A model generated the notes under the pieces. The model had not been told where the DNA came from and made no database searches. It saw nothing but the letters and a program-made list of their open reading frames with translations. DNA of 8,069 nt, from NCBI RefSeq assembly GCF_000721075.1, contig NZ_JOEQ01000081.1:1-8069 (forward strand), given 5' to 3'. The translations under genes and the position numbers were made by a program. Below, piece by piece: positions 1 to 6,540 of the stretch. The DNA comes from Streptosporangium amethystogenes (lineage in GTDB: Bacteria; Actinomycetota; Actinomycetes; Streptosporangiales; Streptosporangiaceae). Within the stretch, counting starts at the first letter, position 1; the number at the start of each line of letters is the position of its first letter.

Positions 1-111
1 GTCGCCGTACGCGATTCCAAAGACCCCCACGGCCCCAGCCTTTTCTTCACCCCCACCGAATGGACCACCTTCATCAACACCATCAAGGCCGACGACTTCA
101 ACCTCGGCTGA
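1..111 (+). CDS. DUF397 domain protein, C-terminal end (partial)
   Basis: The first 36 codons of the window form an open frame ending in TGA at 109-111. It starts VAVRDSKDPHGP and continues with an LFFTPTEW segment and an acidic FNLG tail. This is the characteristic C-terminal half of DUF397, a small actinobacterial domain with a VAVRDSKDP core followed by (F)TPxEW. Family members are about 60-80 residues long, so roughly half the protein lies upstream of the window. DUF397 genes usually sit directly downstream of an Scr1/WhiJ-type HTH-DUF5753 regulator, and are thought to act with it as an antitoxin- or toxin-like partner in developmental regulation. Such a regulator is present here only at the far end of the window (7542 onward), so this tail belongs to a different cassette. 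A strong hairpin follows the stop. Confidence 0.85.
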   Translation, partial: VAVRDSKDPHGPSLFFTPTEWTTFINTIKADDFNLG

Positions 112-127
112 ACGATCTCCCCTACTG

Positions 128-165
128 CTACCGGCCGCCCGACCACACACGAGGGCGGCCGGTAG
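128..165 (+). terminator. hairpin terminator after the DUF397 gene
   Basis: A perfect 13-bp inverted repeat (CTACCGGCCGCCC at 128-140 and its complement at 153-165) encloses a 12-nt loop, beginning 16 nt after the DUF397 stop codon. No T-tract follows, which is common for actinobacterial terminators. Stem symmetry and placement support the call; termination efficiency is inferred. Confidence 0.75.
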
Positions 166-167
166 GT

Positions 168-739
168 GCTGTCCGACCTTGTGTCCTGCCGGCCCTGCCC
201 GCGTTCACCTGCGTCGAAGAGATCGATCATGGCATGCACCCGCAGGCGTTGGAGATCTTCGTCGAGCGGGTCCGGGAGGCGAGCGACAGAACACAGTTCA
301 TCATCGCCACCCATTCACCGGCCCTCGCCGATCGGCTCAAACCGGAGGAACTCATCGTGTGCGAACGTGCGGAGGACGGTTCCTCCATGATCCCGGCGGT
401 GTCGACCGCCCAGGTCGAGAAGATCGTGCGAGCCAGCGAAGGGATGCCCCTGGGAGAGCTATGGTTCTCCGGCGCGCTGGGGGCGATCTGTGAGCAGGCG
501 CGGGGAACCCGCATCCGGCCGACCAGGAAACCGATCGTGGTCGTCGCCGGTGAGGATCGGAACGACCAGCTCAGTCTCCGGATCCTCCTGGAGGAGTTCT
601 GCCCGGAGATGCGCGGGCGGATCGTGGAGATCGGCGATCCGGTGCGACTGCGCCAGGCCACCGGCGCGAACCTCGCCGCCCGTGCGGAGACCCTCGCGCG
701 CAAGGTCCGCGCGAGGGCCGTACGCGATGACAGGGACTG
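168..739 (+). pseudogene. remnant of AAA/ABC-type ATPase fused in frame to its partner protein
   Basis: One open frame shows the C-terminal end of a nucleotide-binding ATPase and then the beginning of a second protein. The ATPase part has a Walker B-like CVEEIDHGMHP (210-242), a D-loop region, the switch-histidine motif FIIATHSPALADRL from 297, and a typical closing LGELWFSGALG near 480. The Walker A half is absent upstream, where the DUF397 terminator lies instead. From about 529 the frame reads IVVVAGEDRNDQLSLRILLEEF and continues through GDPVRLRQATGANL. I take this for the start of the small companion gene (DUF4276/TOPRIM-like) that often follows this ATPase type; that name is less certain than the ATPase. 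Homology stops at about 739, where a transposase fragment abuts. Intact loci usually have two separate genes, so the missing stop between the parts is odd. Both proteins are dead. Intact pairs of this sort are suspected defence modules, but the function is not established here. Confidence 0.7.
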
Positions 740-908
740 TACGGTATCCGGGCGGACTGTAAGCCGCACTTGGCGTAGAACCTCGCGGGGCAGCGACGCC
801 AGAAGGGCAGCGAAAAGGGCCCGATCTTCGGGGGCGAACCTCACCCTGGCGCCGACGCCGAGTTGCCGTTCAAGGACGGTTGTCGGCAGGCGCAATGCTC
901 GACGATGC
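740..908 (-). pseudogene. N-terminal fragment of an integrase-core transposase
   Basis: Read on the minus strand, this segment gives VLERQLGVGARVRFAPEDR, then an ALFAALLASLPREVLRQVRL stretch and VRPDTV. These match the N-terminal region of the common actinobacterial transposases annotated as integrase core domain proteins (rve fold, IS3/IS481-like), which read LRHQ..VLERQL..RVRF.PADRA.LAALL..LPR.VL...RL.VRPDTVL. The upstream part, around LRHQI, looks damaged by small indels. Homology stops abruptly at VRPDTV, where the reading frame runs into the antisense of the neighbouring ATPase-partner remnant. The DDE catalytic domain is missing, so this is an inactive relic about 55 codons long. The exact IS family cannot be fixed from so little sequence. 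Confidence 0.65.
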
Positions 909-975
909 TCTAGGAAACGCCATGGACCTCGAAGGGAACAACGATCCCGCGGATACACGGTGACCTTATGGCTCT

Positions 976-3900
976 TCACTGCCCGAGCATCGGCGCGCAC
1001 ACCGGCTCGTACGGCTCCGGAATGCCGTAGTCTCGCCATTCCGCCAAGGTGAGGGACCGGGCCGCCGCCTTGCAGCCTGAGGCGAGTAGATCGCGGTCGG
1101 AAGGAAGCCCAACATTCCACAGGCGTATGGTTTTGTCGCTGCTGGTGGTGGCGAGGGTGCGGCTGTCAGGGCTGAACGCCACCCCGTTCACGAATCCGGT
1201 GTGGCCGGTCAGCGGGGCACCGAGTTGACGGCGAGTGGTCACATCCCACAGACGAACGGTACTGTCGTTGCTGGTAGTGGCGAGGGTGCGACCGTCAGGG
1301 CTGAACGCCACCCCGGTCACGAATCCGGTGTGGCCAGTCAGCGGGGCACCGAGTTGACGGCGAGTGGTCACATCCCACAGACGAACGGTACTGTCGTCGC
1401 TGATGATGGCGAGGGTGCGACCGTCAGGGCTGAACGCCACCCCGGTCATGAGTCCGGCGTGGCCGGTCAGCGGGGCACCGAGTTGGCGATGGGTGGTCAC
1501 GTCCCACAGACGTGCGGTCATGTCGTTGCTGGTGGTGGCGAGGGCGCGGCCGTCAGGGCTGAACGCCACCCCGTTCACGAATCTGGTGTGGCCAGTCAGC
1601 GGGGCACCGAGTTGGCGATGGGTGGTCACATCCCACAGACGTGCGGTCATGTCGTCGCTGGTGGTGGCGAGGGTGCGGCCGTCAGCGCTGAACGCAACCC
1701 CGTTCACAGCGTCGGTGTGACCGGTCAGCGGGGCACCGAGTTGACGGCGAGCGGTCACATCCCACAGACGAACGGTACTGTCGTCGCTGGTGGTGGCGAG
1801 GGCGCGAGCGTCAGGGCTGAACGCCACCCCGAAGACCCAGCCGGTGTGGCCGGTGAGGGGGGCGCCGAGTTGACGGTGGATGGTCACATCCCACAGACGA
1901 ACTGTCTTGTCGCTGCTGGTGGTGGCGAGGGCGCGACCGTCAGGGCTGAACGCCACCCCGTCCAGGGAGTCGGTGTGGCCGGTCAGCGGGGCGCCGAGTT
2001 GACGGCGAGTGGTTACATCCCACAGACGAACGGTCCTGTTGCCGATGGTGGCGAGGGTGCGGCCGTCGGGGCTGAACGCCACCCCGTTCGCGAAGTCGAA
2101 GTCTTCTATGCGGCGGGTGAAAGGTTTGCCGAGTTGACGGTGAGTGGTCACGTCCCACAGGCGAACGGTTCCAGGGTTGCCGTTGGTGGCGAGGGTGCGG
2201 CCGTCAGGGCTGAACGCCACCCCGGTCACGGCGTCGGTGTGGCCGGTCAGCGGGGCACCGAGTTGACGGCGAGCGGTCACATCCCACAGACGAACGGTAC
2301 TGTCGTCGCTGGTGGTGGCAAGGGCGCGACCGTCAGCGCTGAACGCCACCCCGGTCACGGCGTCGGTGTGACCGGTCAGCGGGGCACCGAGTTGACGGCG
2401 AGCGGTCACATCCCACAGACGAACGGTCCTGTCCATGCTGGTGGTGGCAAGGGTGCGACCGTCAGCGCTGAACGCAACCCCGGTCACGATGCTGGTGTGG
2501 CCAGCGAGGACACCTCGTGCGGGGTTGGTCAGTGCGGTGAGCAGGACATGGCGGGCGTCGTTGGTGTGGGAGAAGTGCCAGCTGGTGGCGGCTAGTGCTT
2601 GCGCCAGGGTGGGGTTGCCGGCAGCGACACTCTCGCTTTCTGTCGCGAGCTGACGGGAGAGGGCTTCACGGCTGTTGGATTCAGCCAGGGCCTGCTGGAC
2701 ACCGGTGCTTTTGGCGGCGATGACGGCCGCTGCCGCTCCCCCCAGTGACGCGATCACCAAAGTGACCAGGGTGATGATGGTGATCCGGCGGCGTCGGATC
2801 AGACGCTGTGTGGCATGGTCGCTTGCGCGCAGGAAGGCGTTGACGCTGTGGCTCGGAGCGCGATGGAGAGCGGGATTGTCGTGCCAGCGCCGGCGTGCGG
2901 CGCTGATGGCTTGCAGGCGGGCCTGGTCATACAGGTAGCCGGTTTGGTGATGGTGGCGCTCCCAGCGGGCGGCGTCTTCGGCGAGTTGCTGCGCCGCCAA
3001 CAGGTCGGCGCGACCGGTATCGATCCAGGATCGTAGCCGAGGCCAGGCGCGGATGAGTGCTTCGTGGACGAGTTGCGCCTTGTCCTCATCGACCGTCACC
3101 AGCCGGGCTTGGGCGAACGAATTAAGCACCCTCGTGGTGGCCAGGTCGTCCTCGGCGGTGTCTGTGGCCGGGCGGAGTTCGGCCAAGGCGACGGTACGGC
3201 GGGTGTCCTCGGTGCCCTCGCCCAGATGCACCAACTGCAGTAACAAGCGGCGAGCGACCTGCTGGTCAGCCTCGGTGAGGCTATCGAAGATGTCGTTGGC
3301 GGTCTTGGCCAGAGCCTTGGTGATACCGCCGGCGGCGCGGTACCCCGCGAGGGTGAGCCGGCCGTTGTCACGGCGCTGCCAGGTGGCCAGCAGGGCGTGC
3401 GACAACAATGGCAATGGCGCGCTGAACGTCCCGGCGGTATCGCTCGTGCTGACTGCGTCGGCACCCAGATCGTGCAACAGGGTGTCGACGAGCCCTTCCT
3501 CCAAGATCAGGCCAGCCAGATGGGCGGGCTGTTCGATCACCTCGCGCAGCTGGTCGCCGGATAGAGGATTGACCACTACCGGATGTTCCAGTGCGGAGGT
3601 GAGCTGAGGGTAAGGGGTGCAGTGACCGAAGAAGTCCGCACGTACTCCCAGCACCACCCGTACGCTCCGCCAGGCTACGGCCAAGGCGGTGATGAAGGCC
3701 GCCCGCTGGGCGGGCTGGGTGCACTGCGTGAACAGCTCCTCGAACTGGTCCACCACGATGACCGTGTTAGCTGGCAGCTTCGCTGCCAGCTCCTCGAACG
3801 GCCGTGCCGTATCCCACGAGGCCTCGTCGTGCCGGTCGGGTGGACTGGCCAGGTCGTGAAGGGTGTCGCGGAGACGATCCAGAGGGGTGGCACCGGGCGT

Positions 3901-4887
3901 GAGCAGCAGGCAGCGCCCCGGCCCCAGTTCGGGGATCAGGCCCGCCTGCAGGAGCGAGGACTTGCCGGATCCGGACGGACCGGCGACCAGCACCGGCATC
4001 CCTTCAGCAGCATTCACCCGCTGCTTCAAGATGTCAGTGAGATGCTCGCGGCCGAAGAAGAATGCCGCGTCCTGCACGCCGTAGGAGCGCAATCCCAGGT
4101 AGGGGCTGTGCTGGCCGTGGGCGGCTGCGGGCACCGGCGAGGGGCGTGCGGTGGGTGGCTGGTAGGCATGGTTGACCGTCAGCGGGCGGCGCCCGTGGGC
4201 GTCGGCGGCCTGACGGCGCGGCGCCGGTAGGCGGCGCTCGGACAAGATGCGGGTCAAGCTGGCATGCACATCGTCCAGTGACAGCAGTGACGGCCCGAGG
4301 GGATCGCCTTGAGCGAGCACGTCGATCAGCGCGCCAGAGAAGGCGGTGTGGCGCTCACCTGGCAGAGCCCAAGCCGTCTCGTTCCTGCTGGTGGCGGTCA
4401 GCAGGTAACTGTCGGGCCAGCCTGTGGCCCGTCCCGCCCAGCAGCAGTCCAAGATCACCACGCTCAGGTGGGCTCGCGCCTGGGACAGCAGATCACGCAC
4501 CTGGTTGAACGGCAGCGCCTGATAGACAGCCGACCCCCGACCCAGGTCCGCGGTCGCCTGGGTGGCCAGATACAGCTCGCCATCGGGGCCCAGCAGGCCA
4601 TGCCCGGCGTAGTAGAACAACGCTACTTCGTCCGACTGCTCGGCCAGGTCAGCGATGGCTTGGGCCAACTCGGCCGGGTCGCTAGGGTTCGGCAGGCAGG
4701 TCAGATCCAGGCGATCCAGTCCAGCGTGTTCCACCACGGCGTCAGCCAGGTCGCGCATGCTCGTAACGGCTGCCGGCACATCCCCGATCAACGCCCCCTC
4801 TACGGGGTGGCGGCCCGATCCGACCAGCAGGGCACGCACCCCCGGCCCGGACAGCACCCCCCCAGGCAGACCGGCCGGTTCAGCCAC
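976..4887 (-). CDS. caspase-like protease / STAND NTPase / WD40 repeat protein
   Basis: A 1303-residue multidomain protein. (1) Caspase-like (peptidase C14) domain, about residues 17-240: catalytic His96 in FYYAGHGLLG and Cys149 in VILDCCWAG, each after a hydrophobic strand, as in metacaspase/paracaspase folds. (2) nSTAND1-type NTPase, about 262-620: the entry motif YLGLRSYGVQDAAFFFGRE, Walker A GPSGSGKS (303-310), Walker B VIVVDQFEELF with Asp380, VRADFF (415-420), and the winged-helix signature LVHEALIRAWPRL (606-618). (3) One membrane helix at about 702-725, preceded by a basic RRRR cluster. (4) Eleven WD40 repeats, 794-1263, then a Cys-containing tail. The GTG start at 4887 is chosen because GAGGAG lies 7 nt upstream and the caspase fold begins a few residues later. 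It overlaps the EACC1 gene by 8 nt, implying translational coupling. By analogy with NLR/STAND immunity, ligand binding by WD40 would drive ATP-dependent oligomerisation and protease activation; the target is unknown. All key residues are present and the frame is intact. Confidence 0.95.
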   Translation of the reverse strand: MAEPAGLPGGVLSGPGVRALLVGSGRHPVEGALIGDVPAAVTSMRDLADAVVEHAGLDRLDLTCLPNPSDPAELAQAIADLAEQSDEVALFYYAGHGLLGPDGELYLATQATADLGRGSAVYQALPFNQVRDLLSQARAHLSVVILDCCWAGRATGWPDSYLLTATSRNETAWALPGERHTAFSGALIDVLAQGDPLGPSLLSLDDVHASLTRILSERRLPAPRRQAADAHGRRPLTVNHAYQPPTARPSPVPAAAHGQHSPYLGLRSYGVQDAAFFFGREHLTDILKQRVNAAEGMPVLVAGPSGSGKSSLLQAGLIPELGPGRCLLLTPGATPLDRLRDTLHDLASPPDRHDEASWDTARPFEELAAKLPANTVIVVDQFEELFTQCTQPAQRAAFITALAVAWRSVRVVLGVRADFFGHCTPYPQLTSALEHPVVVNPLSGDQLREVIEQPAHLAGLILEEGLVDTLLHDLGADAVSTSDTAGTFSAPLPLLSHALLATWQRRDNGRLTLAGYRAAGGITKALAKTANDIFDSLTEADQQVARRLLLQLVHLGEGTEDTRRTVALAELRPATDTAEDDLATTRVLNSFAQARLVTVDEDKAQLVHEALIRAWPRLRSWIDTGRADLLAAQQLAEDAARWERHHHQTGYLYDQARLQAISAARRRWHDNPALHRAPSHSVNAFLRASDHATQRLIRRRRITIITLVTLVIASLGGAAAAVIAAKSTGVQQALAESNSREALSRQLATESESVAAGNPTLAQALAATSWHFSHTNDARHVLLTALTNPARGVLAGHTSIVTGVAFSADGRTLATTSMDRTVRLWDVTARRQLGAPLTGHTDAVTGVAFSADGRALATTSDDSTVRLWDVTARRQLGAPLTGHTDAVTGVAFSPDGRTLATNGNPGTVRLWDVTTHRQLGKPFTRRIEDFDFANGVAFSPDGRTLATIGNRTVRLWDVTTRRQLGAPLTGHTDSLDGVAFSPDGRALATTSSDKTVRLWDVTIHRQLGAPLTGHTGWVFGVAFSPDARALATTSDDSTVRLWDVTARRQLGAPLTGHTDAVNGVAFSADGRTLATTSDDMTARLWDVTTHRQLGAPLTGHTRFVNGVAFSPDGRALATTSNDMTARLWDVTTHRQLGAPLTGHAGLMTGVAFSPDGRTLAIISDDSTVRLWDVTTRRQLGAPLTGHTGFVTGVAFSPDGRTLATTSNDSTVRLWDVTTRRQLGAPLTGHTGFVNGVAFSPDSRTLATTSSDKTIRLWNVGLPSDRDLLASGCKAAARSLTLAEWRDYGIPEPYEPVCAPMLGQ
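1099..2508 (-). repeat. eleven tandem WD40 repeats, mostly 43 codons (129 nt) each
   Basis: Residues 794-1263 of the caspase-STAND protein contain eleven consecutive WD40 units. Nine are exactly 43 residues (129 nt). The fourth (1987-2121) is 45 residues and the last is cut to 38. Each follows a pattern like LTGHTxxVxGVAFSPDGRxLATTSxDxTVRLWDVTxxRQLGAP. The framework is nearly invariant even at DNA level: TGGCGTTCAGC and the CTGTGGGATGTGACC core recur unit after unit. Changes concentrate just after GHT, around SxDxT, and in VTxxRQ. Such internal identity implies recent duplication or gene conversion. An antisense ORF of 464 codons across this region is a by-product of the repeated codon pattern. 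Confidence 0.95.
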
Positions 4888-5317
4888 CCGCGCTCTCCTC
4901 CGGCACCGGCAAGGACCGCTCGTTGTTCAGCGCCGTTTCGATCTGCGCCGTCACCGCACGGGTCTGTTCGGCGTTCAACGTCTTGATCCGGGTAGCGCTG
5001 ATCTGCACCTCTGTCCCGTCCGGCCGCTTGACCGTGATCTTCACGTCGCTCGTGCGGTACCGCAGCCAGGCGATCACCACCCCGGCCACGGCCGCCACCG
5101 GAGCACCGGCGAGAACCTGCACAGCCTCGGCCACCGGCCCCAGTGCCCCGGTCGGCGGTGGGCTTTCCAGCAGGCGAACGCCGCCCCGCAGTTCCGGTTC
5201 CCGGCGGAGCCAAGCATGCAGTTCCCGAACCTCGGCGGGCGTGTCCACTATCACCAGCGATCCCTTTCGCTGGTCGTCTGTCTCATCTGCCGCGCTGTCA
5301 TGCGGAACGCCCGCCAC
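4880..5317 (-). CDS. EACC1-like effector-associated constant component
   Basis: A 145-residue protein. After a polar N-terminus it has VIVDTPAEVRELHAWLRREPELRGGV (residues 22-47), a Gly/Pro linker, a hydrophobic helix with small residues (about 61-86, ending VVIAWLRYR), then a beta-hairpin DVKITVKRPDGTEVQIS and a helical tail. This order (LRxWLRxEPELRG, then a hydrophobic helix ending WLR, then SDVxxxVxxPDGxxVxxxA) matches the EACC1 family. EACC1 is known from comparative genomics as a constant partner of variable effector and STAND genes in actinobacterial conflict systems. The assignment rests on pattern recognition. The GTG at 5317 is preceded by AGGAGG (5322-5327) with a short 4-nt gap. 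A later in-frame GTG near residue 22 is possible, since AAGGGA precedes it. The stop lies inside the start of the caspase gene (8-nt overlap), so the two are probably translated together. The role is probably to link or localise the sensor/effector; the mechanism is not known. Confidence 0.8.
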   Translation of the reverse strand: MAGVPHDSAADETDDQRKGSLVIVDTPAEVRELHAWLRREPELRGGVRLLESPPPTGALGPVAEAVQVLAGAPVAAVAGVVIAWLRYRTSDVKITVKRPDGTEVQISATRIKTLNAEQTRAVTAQIETALNNERSLPVPEESAGG

Positions 5318-5367
5318 CGGACCTCCTCGTCATCTGCCGCCGCTTTAAGGAAACGTTGTGCCACACC

Positions 5368-5396
5368 ATCAGATGATCACCAACACGGCAAGCCAA
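5368..5396 (-). promoter_or_regulatory. possible promoter of the EACC1-caspase operon
   Basis: On the minus strand, TTGGCT (5391-5396) and TCTGAT (5368-5373) are 17 nt apart, each matching four of six bases of the housekeeping sigma consensus. They lie about 50 nt upstream of the EACC1 start codon. The match is modest and the rest of 5328-5450 holds nothing clearer, so this is a weak call. Confidence 0.25.
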
Positions 5397-5451
5397 ACAC
5401 CCAAATTCGGTTGTTACGCCTCGCAGTACTCATCTATCGCTGTGACCTGGA

Positions 5452-5787
5452 TTGCTTGGTGACGCGATTTTGGAGGCCGTCAAGCTGGCTGGGCAACACT
5501 CTCGACTACTCATCGGCATGCCCGGCATCCAAACACCTCTCCCGACACCCCGGCTCTGCTCCCGTGTCGGATTCGTCCACCACTACATGTCGACCGACAG
5601 GCAAAGCCTTCGTTCTCTCGCGCTCCAGCCCCACCTTCGTCTCGGCGACATCGACGACCACACCAGCAGCAAAGCCATCACCGCCATAGGCCACATCACC
5701 AGCGGAAACGTCCATCTCATCAGAAAATATCGTGTCCTCGACATCAACTACATGTCCGTTGACAGTGAGGTAATCTCAGCGAAATAG
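5452..5787 (+). CDS. unrecognised ORF, possibly a gene remnant
   Basis: An open frame of 111 codons starts at TTG, directly after an in-frame stop at 5443-5445. I do not recognise the product, which begins LLGDAILEAVKLAGQHSRLL and ends near NYMSVDSEVISAK. By hand count about 70% of third positions are G or C, and second positions are rich in A and T. That is the pattern expected of real actinobacterial coding sequence, though weaker than in the genes around it. No convincing Shine-Dalgarno sequence precedes the TTG and there is no recognisable domain, signal peptide or membrane helix. It may be a decayed gene lying between the caspase operon and the insertion sequence. The minus-strand ORF over the same bases (5506-5715) has poorer composition. 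Confidence 0.25.
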   Translation: MLGDAILEAVKLAGQHSRLLIGMPGIQTPLPTPRLCSRVGFVHHYMSTDRQSLRSLALQPHLRLGDIDDHTSSKAITAIGHITSGNVHLIRKYRVLDINYMSVDSEVISAK

Positions 5788-5993
5788 TTTGGACGATTGG
5801 GATTTCCTGGACGCCGCCAGTGGCGTTCCGGGCCTTTCGGGAGGAGTTACTGAAGGCCAGAAGCAGACGTGGAGCCCGGCAATCGTACGATCTTCAGCGC
5901 ACCGTGGCCCCACATCCGCTTCCAGGGCCCCGGCGTTCCCGGGTTCTGATGCGGTATGGCGATGTTGAACGTTTGGCCAGGTGGAAGACGAAA
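5788..5993. other. intergenic stretch without recognisable gene
   Basis: All six frames carry short, broken ORFs with no motif I recognise. A C/G-rich patch around 5918-5946 contains small palindromes. The outer end of the ISAs1-type element should fall in or just right of this stretch, but a terminal inverted repeat cannot be assigned without the other end, which is missing. Confidence 0.4.
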
Positions 5994-6055
5994 GAGCGCG
6001 ACTTCTGCTGATCTTGCAGGTCTCAAATCCGAAGATCGTCACAGGAGTCGCGCTC
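5994..6055 (+). promoter_or_regulatory. leader hairpin ahead of the ISAs1-type transposase
   Basis: GAGCGCGACT (5994-6003) and its exact complement AGTCGCGCTC (6046-6055) form a 10-bp stem. A second 6-bp pairing is nested inside (GATCTT 6010-6015 with AAGATC 6032-6037). The right arm covers part of the AGGAG ribosome-binding site (6043-6047) and ends on the base before the GTG start. A transcript entering from outside would fold and hide the start site. This is a known self-limiting strategy of insertion sequences, and its operation here is inferred. Confidence 0.55.
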
Positions 6056-6538
6056 GTGTCCCCATCTTCCCCGACCAGCTCTTGCCGCGTCCCTCTTCTT
6101 GACCAGCTCACCGACCTGGCGTTGTGGGAAGCAGAGCCGGCGACCGACCCGGTCGTGGCGGAATCAGCGCTGATACGCCGGTTGGCGGCGGTGCCGGATC
6201 AGCGCTCGGCGTGCGGGCTGCGGCATCCGCCGACGGTCATCTTGACGTTGACCGCGTGCGCGACACTCGTGGTCGGCAGCGACAGCGTGGCAGCGATCCG
6301 GCAGTGGGCCGCCCGGATTTCGCAAGCAGTGCTGGAGCGGCTGGGCGCCTACCGTGATCCGTTCACCGGCCGGTTCACCGTCCCCAGCGAACGGACCTTC
6401 CGCCGGGTCCTGGCCGAGTTGGACGCCGACGCGCTGGACGCGGCGATCAGCGGATATATGACCGATGTCGTCCGCCGAGAGGCACCCGCGCCGCAAATCC
6501 CCGACACACCCGGGCCCGCCGAGCGAGAGCAGCGCCGG
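6056..6538 (+). pseudogene. ISAs1-family transposase, N-terminal part only
   Basis: From GTG at 6056 (AGGAG 8 nt upstream) the frame reads about 161 recognisable residues. The set LLDQLTDLA, LAAVPDQRSACGLRHPPTVI, IRQWAARISQAVLERLG, FTVPSERTFRRVLAELDADALDAAI and PDTPGPAEREQRR is the N-terminal DDE_Tnp_1-associated domain of ISAs1-family transposases. That domain is marked by VPDxRxxxGxRHPLxxIL, then xxIAxWA, then PSExTxRRxL. Full-length members have about 350-400 residues, with the DDE nuclease in the C-terminal two thirds, which is wholly missing. After about 6538 the frame continues in unrelated sequence to a stop at 6722-6724. The element is therefore dead unless complemented, and its right end is not present. 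An in-frame ATG at 5981 would add residues encoded by the leader hairpin and is not preferred. Confidence 0.85.
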
Positions 6539-6540
6539 CC

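Noticed and set aside
227..1120. 297-codon minus-strand ORF as one gene
   Set aside because: Only 740-908 has transposase similarity; the rest is antisense to the ATPase remnant or to the end of the caspase gene.
1099..2508. Possible CRISPR or satellite array because of regular direct repeats
   Set aside because: The period is 129 nt with no unique spacers, and the units translate in frame into WD40 blades.
1201..2595. 464-codon plus-strand ORF with a repetitive product
   Set aside because: It is the exact antisense of the WD40 array; its repetitiveness mirrors the 129-nt repeats, and the minus frame has clear domain structure.
3053..3607. 184-codon and neighbouring plus-strand ORFs (3583-4230, 4309-4986)
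   Set aside because: They lie opposite the STAND and caspase domains, have no recognisable motifs, and have no plausible ribosome-binding sites.
4655..5689. 344-codon plus-strand ORF
   Set aside because: It is antisense to the caspase start and the EACC1 gene, with low-complexity, Arg/Ser/Pro-rich product typical of GC-rich shadow frames.
5506..5715. Minus-strand ORF of 69 codons
   Set aside because: Its Val/Gly/Asp-rich product is the usual shadow of a plus-strand coding pattern, and the overlapping plus frame has better codon-position composition.
5776..6111. Minus-strand ORF of 111 codons
   Set aside because: It has no recognisable motif, runs antisense across the transposase leader hairpin and start, and lacks a ribosome-binding site.
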